From an uncultured Mycoplasmataceae bacterium (lineage in GTDB: Bacteria; Bacillota_I; Bacilli_A; Mycoplasmatales; Mycoplasmoidaceae), in assembly GCA_949283985.1 (NCBI GenBank), contig CASDUM010000042.1, positions 1 through 15,974 on the forward strand: 15,974 nucleotides of DNA, in the 5' to 3' direction. The translations under genes and the position numbers were made by a program. The notes beneath the pieces are model-generated. The model was not told the DNA's origin. It ran no database searches and worked only from the letters and a program-made list of their open reading frames with translations. Below, one piece after another: positions 9,051 to 15,974 of the stretch (the first letter of the stretch is position 1; each line of letters starts with the position of its first letter).

Positions 9051-10433
9051 TTATTCATATTTATTTATGATTATTTTTGATCCATCATACGAAAAATCAA
9101 TATTTTTATTTTCTAATAATTCATATGACAGCTTATTATTATATAGTGCTTTAACAAAATGTTTTTTAAATAAATCAAATTTATTTCTTATATCTCTAGC
9201 ACCTTTAGTTAAATCTATGTTTAATAATATTGAATCATATACATTTTCTTTATTAAAAGATAATGATATTTTTTTATGTTCTTGTTCACTAATGAATTTA
9301 CTAAAATAAATATCAACTATTTTATAAAGATTTTCTTTATTGTTAATTAAGTTGAAATCAATAATATTATCTCTACCAATTCTACCTAAAATTTCAGGTC
9401 TATTTAATTTGTTTGAAAAAAAGTCATCAACTGAATTAATAAAAATATTACTTATTTCTTCACTACTCATATTTCAATCAATTAGGTTTGAACCAATATT
9501 TGATGTGAATATTATTATATTGTCTGCAAAAGATATTCTATCTCCTTTATTTGAAGTAACAAATCCTTCATCAAGTATCTGCAGAAAAAGATCAAAAATA
9601 CTTTTATGTGCTTTTTCTATTTCATCAAATAGAACAATAGCATTAGGATTTTTCTTCATTTTATTTATAAGTGTTCCACCTTCTTCATAACCAACTAACC
9701 CATTAGGAGCGCCAATTAACTTACTAATTGATCAATCATCTTTATATTCACTCATGTCAAATCTATTTATTTCTTGATTGTTATAAAGAAATTCACTTAA
9801 CACCTTACATGTTTCTGTTTTACCAACACCTGTTGGTCCAGCAAAAAAGAATATTCCTGCTGGTCTATTTTTATTTAAACTTGTGTCATAAGAAATCATT
9901 ATTAATTGCTCTTTAATTTTTTCTAATACATTATCTTGTCCAATTATTTTATCCTTAAAGAATTCATCAAATCTATCTAAGTGGTTAATGCTTAAATCAA
10001 GAGAATGTTTTATTTGGTTATTTTTAAAACCAAAATCATATTTGTCTAAAGCAACTCTATTTAACTTACTATATTTATTTAATGTTTCTTCACTAACATT
10101 AAAGTCAATTTCATACTCATCTCATTCAAAAGTTAGAACTATTTTTTTACCTTCAATATAATCAAATATTGCTTTCTTTTGCATTACGTCTATTCATTCT
10201 TCATCTACAATTGTTGTGGATATAGATTCATTCTCTAGTTCAACTCTCATGTCATAAACATCTGCGTAATTTTCAGATTCAAAGATAGAATAATATCCAT
10301 ATTTTTTATATGAATTAAAAATTTCATCCTCATCATATTCATAGTCTCTATAATCATCACAAACTATTCTGAGTTGTTCATTAACGTCCTCAAGTGACAA
10401 ATCTTGTTCTCTTATTAATACTAAATAATACAT
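9051..10433 (-). CDS. Stand-alone Clp/Hsp100-type AAA+ ATPase with unknown N-terminal domain
   Basis: The 460-aa product carries one AAA+ module equal to the second ATPase domain of ClpB/ClpC/ClpA: IIGQDNVLEKI (163-173), Walker A GPTGVGKT (199-206), Walker B IVLFDEIEKAH (266-276), sensor 1 FTSN (309-312), an arginine-finger region ending LGRIGRD (349-355) and sensor 2 GARDIR (411-416). The first ATPase domain and the usual Clp N-domain are absent. Instead residues 1-150 form an acidic, Tyr-rich region I do not recognise. The pore loop usually reads GYVGYEEGG but here is GLVGYEEGG (245-253), so the substrate-gripping Tyr is Leu246. TGA codes Trp80, Trp104, Trp234 and Trp320. The start has GAGAGGG upstream on the minus strand. 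It may be a remodelling chaperone with a specialised target. Family is firm, role unknown. Confidence 0.85.
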
Positions 10434-10446
10434 TAATACCCTCTCT
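10434..10446 (-). promoter_or_regulatory. Ribosome-binding site of the Clp-like gene
   Basis: On the minus strand GAGAGGG precedes the ATG (10433-10431) by about seven bases. No clear -10/-35 pair can be picked between here and the upstream hairpin at 10485; AT-rich candidates exist but are not distinctive. Confidence 0.5.
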
Positions 10447-10476
10447 ATTTATTTTGTTATCAAAATTATTTTACAC

Positions 10477-10511
10477 AAAAAAAATATAAATACACAATTT
10501 TTGTATTTATA
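10477..10511 (-). terminator. Second minus-strand terminator or leader attenuator
   Basis: TATAAATAC at 10485-10493 pairs perfectly with GTATTTATA at 10503-10511. Read on the minus strand the stem is followed at once by eight T residues (complement of the A run at 10477-10484). It lies between the DUF4143 ATPase gene and the Clp-like gene, so it either backs up the terminator at 10542 or acts in the leader of the Clp-like gene. Confidence 0.6.
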
Positions 10512-10533
10512 CTTAAAAATTAATTAAAAATAC

Positions 10534-10563
10534 ATCAAAAAAACACCCATTTTAATGAGTGTT
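10534..10563 (-). terminator. Intrinsic terminator of the DUF4143 ATPase gene
   Basis: AACAC-C-CATT at 10542-10551 pairs with AATG-A-GTGTT at 10554-10563 (one C/A mismatch). Read on the minus strand a run of seven T residues follows. It lies 35 bases after the TAG stop at 10599-10601. Confidence 0.7.
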
Positions 10564-10598
10564 ATTTTATAAAATTAGATTGAATATTTATACTTATA

Positions 10599-11954
10599 CT
10601 ATAGTTCTTCAATTAATATTCTTTCATTTTCATAGTTTAAAAATCCAATAGCATATAATGGAACATAATATATTTTGTTTTCTTTGTCTAAATAAAAGTT
10701 TTTTCCAGAAAATACAATTGATGTTTTTTTGTTATCTTCTTTAATTAATTTTTTAAGACTTTTTGTTTGGAAGTTTGTTCCAAATTTAATTTCAATTGGA
10801 ACTGTATTTCCTTTTGTAGATTCAATACAAAAATCTATCTCGTAATTATTATTACTTTTGTCTCTAAATGAATAATAATTAATATTAGACACTCCTACTT
10901 TTATTACAAGTTCTGATAACGCAAAATTCTCTGCAATTGAACCTCTTATATATTTGTATTGATCAGTTGATGTTAGTATTTCCTTATTTAAATTAAAAGT
11001 TGATGATAGAAAACCGCAGTCATTGTAATAAATTTTAAATTCAGAATCAACAACATTCATTTTAATAGGAGGTTCAATACTTTTGATATTGTTTATTTTG
11101 TAAATAATTTTTGTACTAAGTAAGCTTTCAATTGCGTTAGCATAGTTAATATATCTAGCAGTTGATTCAATATTTGATAATTTATATTTATTATTTTCTT
11201 TTGATAAAAACAATGGAATGTTTTCGTATAATAGTTGCGTTTTAATCTTATCAGAATTATTTTTTATGTATTTTATAATATCTATTTTATAATCATTAAT
11301 TAATGATTTTTTTATTTCATTTGCATCATAAATATCTTTATTTTTTAAATAAGAATGTAATGATTTAGGCATGCCACCAACAATCATAAATTCATGCAAT
11401 AAATCATTAAGTTTATCATGAACAATTTTATCAATTGGTGAATTATTTGCAATAGATTTTTTTATATCTTCTATTAAATATTCATAATTAGATGCCATCA
11501 AGAATTCTTCGAAATTCATAGGGAACAATTCAATTCTGCTTATTTTACCAACTGGAAAAGATGATGTATCATTTAACATATTTCCTAAATAACTACCAAG
11601 ACATATAATTTTATATCCCATGTTATATTCTTCAAACATTTTAAGAGATGTTTTCAATTCTCCAACCTCTTGTATTTCATCAAATATAATTAATCATGTA
11701 TTATCAATATTTTTGTTTGATATTAATTTAATTGTTTGAATAATTTCTTTTGGATTGCTTTTATCCTTTAAATTTCTATAATATTCATCTTTATCTAAAA
11801 AATTAATATATATGTATTTATCATTAAACTTGGTTTCAGCTAATTTCTTAACAGAATAAGTTTTTCCTATTTGTCTTGCACCAATTATAAATAATGGACA
11901 TGATGTATCTTTTTCAGATCATTCTTCTAATTTTTTGTCAATTAATCTTATCAT
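10599..11954 (-). CDS. AAA_14/DUF4143 family ATPase
   Basis: The 451-aa product has the layout of the AAA_14 plus DUF4143 proteins common in bacteria and archaea. Walker A is GARQIGKT (25-32), Walker B WLIIFDEIQ (87-95), and the LGSYLG sensor segment is at 119-124. ISRIELFPMNFEEFL (138-152) and YIRGSIAENFALSEL (335-349) are hallmark family blocks. The C-terminus has YEIDF (371-375) and PIEIKFG (386-392), the D...ExK pattern of a PD-(D/E)xK nuclease-like fold. The cellular role of the family is not established; members are often accessory and patchily distributed. TGA codes Trp12 and Trp87. The ATG at 11954 is chosen because it keeps Walker A and sits just below a near-perfect promoter; the TTG at 11657 is internal. 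Expected to be soluble. Confidence 0.87.
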
Positions 11955-11963
11955 AATACACTT

Positions 11964-11992
11964 ATTATATATCAAAATTACTAAATTGTTAA
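11964..11992 (-). promoter_or_regulatory. Strong promoter of the DUF4143 ATPase gene
   Basis: On the minus strand TTAACA (11992-11987) and TATAAT (11969-11964) are separated by exactly 17 bases. The predicted start of transcription is about 11957, only a few bases before the ATG at 11954, so the mRNA would be nearly leaderless. The -35 lies inside a 15-bp repeat and a 10-bp inverted repeat. Confidence 0.75.
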
Positions 11993-12008
11993 AATTATAC
12001 AATTTAGT
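11978..12008. repeat. Operator-like palindrome over the ATPase promoter
   Basis: ACTAAATTGT (11980-11989) and ACAATTTAGT (11999-12008) form a perfect 10-bp inverted repeat with a 9-base spacer. The left arm covers part of the -35 box of the minus-strand promoter. The left arm is also part of TTACTAAATTGTTAA (11978-11992), a 13/15 match to the complement of the direct repeats at 12028 and 12060. Confidence 0.6.
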
Positions 12009-12024
12009 TTTATAAAAATGTTAT

Positions 12025-12074
12025 TTTTTAACAAAATAGTAATACTAATTTGTTTATTTTTAACAAAATAGTAA
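12025..12074. repeat. Pair of direct repeats in the divergent control region
   Basis: TTTTTAACAAAATAGTAA occurs at 12025-12042 and again at 12057-12074, 32 bases apart, close to three helical turns. TAACAAAATAG recurs inverted at 12119-12129. The region between the divergent starts (11955-12226) holds no gene; it holds these repeats, a TCGAGAC direct repeat and two promoters. Confidence 0.65.
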
Positions 12075-12085
12075 AAATATGTTAA

Positions 12086-12105
12086 TCGAGACAATTTTTC
12101 GAGAC
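12086..12105 (+). repeat. Short TCGAGAC direct repeat
   Basis: TCGAGAC at 12086-12092 and 12099-12105, start to start 13 bases. It stands out because GC-containing repeats are rare in this AT-rich intergenic region. Confidence 0.4.
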
Positions 12106-12183
12106 TTATTTTATTTATCTATTTTGTTATATTACAAATTTGCTTAAAATATTTAATTATTTTTGGAGATATTTAAATATTTG

Positions 12184-12189
12184 TATAAT
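12184..12189 (+). promoter_or_regulatory. -10 box of the membrane protein-cdaM-mgtE operon
   Basis: Perfect TATAAT preceded by TG. The -35 is poor (TTTTGG at 12161-12166). Transcription would start near 12196, giving a ~30-base leader with a TAGGA ribosome-binding site at 12217-12221 before the ATG at 12227. Confidence 0.55.
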
Positions 12190-12226
12190 CATCTATTGTG
12201 GTTAAATATATATAAGTAGGATTGTT

Positions 12227-13873
12227 ATGTTTTTTCAAAATACAGATATATTTATTAAATTATTTTCAGAAAATTTACCATACATGATTTTACTTATAAT
12301 TTCTATAATCGGGGCAATTTCACTATTTTATTTCATAACTCAATTATCTGCTAATCAGATTGCAAAAATTAATTATAAAAATATTCCATTTGTGAAAATA
12401 CTATATTTTGTATTTGGTGGACTTTTAGCCGGTGTCATATATGGATTATTTGATGTTTCATTAAAAATATTTATTGATTCAGATCTTTATTATCTGAGTG
12501 CTGATAATATAATAATCTTTGAATTGGTTATCATTATAGCATTTAGTTTGATGTCTTCATTTTTTACTTCGGTACTATCAATTTTTACATTGTTAGGAAT
12601 ATCAGCTTACAATTTAATTAATAATACATGATGACATAACTTGAATAGTCATTATGAAAACAATATTAATATATTGATTTTCTTAATTACATCTTATTTA
12701 GTTACTTTTATATCATTGGTTATTTATAGAACATATTTAACAATTACAAAAAGAAAAAAAGATAAAAAAAATAATATCTTGTTCTCAATAATTATTCTTT
12801 CAATAATATTTGTAATTTATCTAATTTCATTTAATGTTGTATTAGTGGATGCTATTTATTCATTTATTTTTAATTATTTAATGGCAATACTAACATTTGT
12901 CTTTTTAATGGTTATTTTTAAGAATATTGAAAAAGTGATTGTTGATACTTTCTTTTTAAAAAGATCAATTGTATATGATGATGATATTTTTGTTAGAGAA
13001 GAATTCGCAAGTAATATCTTCTTAAAATTTATCAAGAGTAACAAAATATCATATGGATTACTTTTTAAAATAATTTTTAATGGAACAGACATTGTTGGTA
13101 AAAAATTAGGAGCTTCTAAAAAAACAAATTTAGAATCCGAAATTACAAACAATTTTTTTAATATAATAAAAGTTAACAAACTGTTTTTAAAAAATGGTTA
13201 TAATGAAAGATTATTTTTTATACCAATTGATATAGAATTTAATGATAATAAAAAAACTATTTTTAAAAACAAGCTATTTCATGAATTAGAAAACACAATA
13301 AAAAAGGTTTCGAAAAAATATACTATAAATGATAAGAATTTCGATATTTCAATAAATATTGTAGGGACATTATATGGTATTCATTCATGTGAATTAGATT
13401 CTTTAAATAAAAATATCGAAAAAATAAATTTAGATAATTTTTTATCAAATAGTAAAAAGAATATTTTTCTATATTATGGAATCAATGAAGTTGAAAAAGA
13501 CGAATGAAAAAACTATCAAAAATTAAAGAGAGAAAATAGAAGTCAATTAATTAACACAAAAATTATTAAGATCGACAACGAAGAATATATCTCTCCTGTT
13601 TATGATAGTTTTGATGAGTGAGAAATTAGAAATATTAACTACTTATTTTTAGAAAAAAATTATGACAATTTAATAAAAGATGATGGTTCAAAGATCCTTT
13701 TAAAGTTAACTTCGCAAAACATTTCTTCAATAAAAAGTGCTGAAAATTTAGTAAAAAAAATAACAGATAATGATTTTAATATTAAACCAATATACTTTTA
13801 TACTGAAAAAGGTACAAAAATTAATAAAAACATCGTAAATCTGTTCAAGAATAATAATATATTTATTTTATAA
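12227..13873 (+). CDS. Multi-pass membrane protein with probable degenerate GGDEF-EAL-like cytoplasmic part
   Basis: A 548-aa product read with TGA as Trp (12632, 12635 and 13505, among others). About six membrane segments lie in the first 230 residues (~18-38, 55-75, 95-127, 147-169, 184-202, 208-230); FVFGGLLAGVIYGLF resembles the repeats of 5TM/LytS-type sensor domains. Residues ~245-400 follow the spacing of a GGDEF domain: YGLLFKIIFNGTDIVGKKLG at the FkxiND...Gh position, then NGYNERLFFIPIDI where GGDEF would be, then DISINIVGTLYGI where family members have a SiG strand. The signature residues are lost, so cyclase activity is not expected. The C-terminal ~120 residues loosely resemble a truncated EAL domain ending before its catalytic half. 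The domain reading is my inference by eye; the membrane topology is clear. The next gene, a diadenylate cyclase, starts 33 bases later, suggesting a regulatory role in nucleotide signalling. Confidence 0.75.
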
Positions 13874-13906
13874 TAATATAAGAATGAATATAGGAAAGGA
13901 TTTAAT

Positions 13907-14545
13907 ATGAATATAATTTTGATAATACTATCGACACTAACATTAATTATATCTGCATTAATCGTTTTCATCGTTATATTCAATTCTAGAAAATATAAAT
14001 TATCAAAAGGAAGCAAAAGTTTTAAAAATATAAAATGATTTAACAGGAAACAAATTAATAATTATCAAATTGAATTAAAGATTTTTGCAAATTCTTTGGT
14101 GAATGCACTATCAATAATGGGTAGCGAAAAAATTGGTGCTTTAATTGTTGTTTCACAAAAAGATGATTTAAAGAGTTTTGAAAAAAATGGATATCAAATT
14201 CAAGGTATATTTTCTCCCGAATTTGCTATGTCAATTTTCTCAAATAAAAAATCTGCTCTACATGATGGTGCAATGATTGTAGATCAAAACTTTAATATTG
14301 CATCAGTTTCAACTTATTTACCAATGACAAGAAACATTATTGATGTAAAATATGGCGCAAGACATAGAGCAGCAATTGGTATGAGTGAAGCAAGCGATGC
14401 TATTGTTTTTGTTGTTAGTGAAACAACTGGATTAATTAGTTATGCAAAAAATGGAGTTCTAAAAACTTTAGCTAGAGATAATGAATTAATTAAAAAAACA
14501 ATATTCTCTTTACTTGGTGCTAATGATATAAAACAGGAGGATTAA
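13907..14545 (+). CDS. cdaM: Diadenylate cyclase, single-membrane-segment CdaM type
   Basis: Makes the second messenger c-di-AMP from two ATP at the membrane. The 212-aa product has one N-terminal membrane segment (~4-26), a basic linker, then a DisA_N/DAC catalytic domain. The hallmark DGA motif is D120-G121-A122 (in HDGAMIV) and the RHR motif is R152-H153-R154 (in GARHRAAIG). One membrane segment instead of the three of CdaA matches the CdaM form known from Mycoplasma pneumoniae. AAAGGA at 13895-13900 sets the ATG at 13907; a shorter start such as TTG at 14096 would remove the membrane anchor. No CdaR/YbbR-like gene follows. Instead mgtE starts one base after the stop, and the membrane protein upstream is co-oriented, so all three are probably one transcript. 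Confidence 0.92.
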
Positions 14546-14546
14546 T

Positions 14547-15974
14547 ATGAATTTAAAAAATGCTAATATTAACATCCTTTCAAAATCATTAATGGATGCA
14601 TATGCATCAAAAAATGAAAAACAAATTAAGAAAATAGTTTCATCTAAGCCAATTAACTCAATTATTGAGGCATTAGAAACATTTGATGATATTGAAGTTA
14701 TCAAATTTGTTTTATTCGCATCAAGAAATATAAAAATTGGACAATTGTTCCATTTTTTATCTTTTGATAATAAAGTAAAAATTTTAGAAACTGCAACAAA
14801 TAAATTAATAACAGAAATATTTAATGATATGGAAGTTGATGATATATATGAATTCATAATGGATATATCATCAGATTTATTTAAAAAAATAATTTTAATA
14901 ATAGACCCTGAAATTAGAAAACAACTTTTATTAATTTCAAAATATGAAGAAGGTGAAGCTGGTAGCATTATGAATACTTCATATTTTAAATGTTATGATG
15001 ATTGAACAATATCAAAAGCAATTGATGAAATATCTAAATCAATAGATAAAAATGATTTCGATAAATTCATATATGTTATTAATAAAAAAGATCAACTTGT
15101 TGGAAAATTAGAAATTTTTGAAATTTTCCTTGAAAAGAAAAGATCAAAAAAAATAAGAGAAATAATGGATGAAGCTGTTGTTAGTATTGATACTGATTGT
15201 GAAATTGAAGAAATTATTCAAATTTTCCAAAAATATAATCGTGAATCTATTCCTATTGTAAATAAGGAAGGAATGTTAGTTGGTGTTATTGATGATAACG
15301 ACGTTTTACCTGTAATTCAAGAAGAAGTTACAGAAGATATATATAAAATGTATGGTATTACAACATTGGAAAATCCATATGCCAGAACATCTGTATTTGA
15401 CATCTTTAAATCAAGAATTTTATGATTGATTATTTTAATGGTTGTTTCAACAATAACTTCCTTTGCAATAGAGTATCTAACAACATGAAGTAATTCAATT
15501 TTATCTGATGCTTTATCCACTGCAATTTTAATTCCAATTATGCCAGTTATATCAGGAACATCTGGGAATGCTGGTTCTCAATCTGCTGCATCAGTTATAC
15601 GTTCGTTGTCAATTGGCGAAATTACAAAAAGAGATTATAAGCGTGTAATATGAAGAGAAACTCAAGTTGCTTTATTAATGGCATTTTCATTAGCGATATT
15701 TAATTTTGTTAGACTGTTAATATATTATGCAATAACAAATCCAATTAAATTATCTACAGCAATAGATAATTGATGTGATATTACAATTATTTCCTTAGCA
15801 ATATCATTATGTTTATTTATTTCAATATTTTTATCAAAAACTATTGGTGCATTACTTCCTTTATTAGCTATGAAATTAAAAACAGATCCAACTTCAATGG
15901 CGTCACCAATGCTAACAACATTAATTGATACTGCTACTACAACAATTCTATTTACAATTGGAACTGGTATAATA
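14547..15974 (+). CDS. mgtE: MgtE-type magnesium channel, 3' end outside the window
   Basis: Mg2+-gated Mg2+ channel of the inner membrane. The 476 visible codons cover an N-domain (~1-130), CBS domains (~130-260, the second clear around KIREIMDEAVVSIDTD), a connecting helix, and most of the five-helix pore starting at ILWLIILMVVSTITS. The family motif is GNAGSQS (340-346). The selectivity aspartate region PMLTTLIDTATT gives D461, matching D432 of Thermus MgtE. Only the last part of the final helix is missing. AGGAGG at 14535-14540 lies inside the end of the cyclase gene and places the ATG one base after its stop, so expression is coupled. No Mg2+ riboswitch precedes it. TGA codes several Trp residues. 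Confidence 0.93.

Noticed and set aside
9067..9916. Plus-strand frames opposite the Clp-like ATPase gene
   Set aside because: The minus strand shows a full set of AAA+ motifs in order, while the plus-strand frames have no motif and are shadows.
1..15974. CRISPR array, insertion sequence or tRNA genes
   Set aside because: No regularly spaced repeat array, transposase-like frame, terminal inverted repeats or tRNA cloverleaf was found on reading both strands by eye.

Overview
The window is a very AT-rich piece of a Mollicutes (Mycoplasma-like) chromosome. UGA must be read as tryptophan (genetic code 4): nearly every gene has in-frame TGA codons at conserved Trp or aromatic positions, and reading through them gives full-length members of known families. 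The orders plsC-scpA-scpB and secDF-apt resemble those I recall from the Mycoplasma pneumoniae/genitalium lineage, but species cannot be fixed from this sequence alone.

Layout. (1) Positions 1-2386, + strand: two overlapping genes I do not recognise, the second membrane-anchored, closed by a terminator. (2) Positions 2485-5189, + strand: a tightly overlapping plsC-scpA-scpB operon (phospholipid acyltransferase plus the two non-SMC condensin subunits), followed by the SRP RNA gene, whose promoter lies in the end of scpB. (3) Positions 5273-9045, + strand: secDF, probably leaderless, then apt and a strong terminator that works in both directions. (4) Positions 9051-11992, - strand: an accessory-looking island of two separately terminated ATPase genes. 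One is a stand-alone single-ring Clp/Hsp100-type AAA+ protein and the other is an AAA_14/DUF4143 ATPase. (5) Positions 11978-12189: a divergent control region with repeated operator-like motifs. (6) Positions 12227-15974, + strand: a multi-pass membrane protein with what looks like a degenerate GGDEF-EAL cytoplasmic part, a CdaM-type diadenylate cyclase (c-di-AMP synthase), and an MgtE magnesium channel running off the window.

How the genes fit together: blocks 2 and 3 are housekeeping (membrane lipid synthesis, chromosome segregation, protein targeting and export, purine salvage). Block 6 looks like a second-messenger and ion-homeostasis operon. The cyclase and mgtE are separated by one base, and the upstream protein resembles an eroded nucleotide-signalling protein.

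The most interesting points are the eroded GGDEF-EAL-like protein joined to c-di-AMP synthesis and Mg2+ transport, a SecDF that lacks the membrane aspartates normally linked to ion coupling, a single-AAA Clp-like ATPase with a changed pore loop and an unknown N-terminal domain, and the repeated 15-bp motif over the promoter of the DUF4143 ATPase gene.
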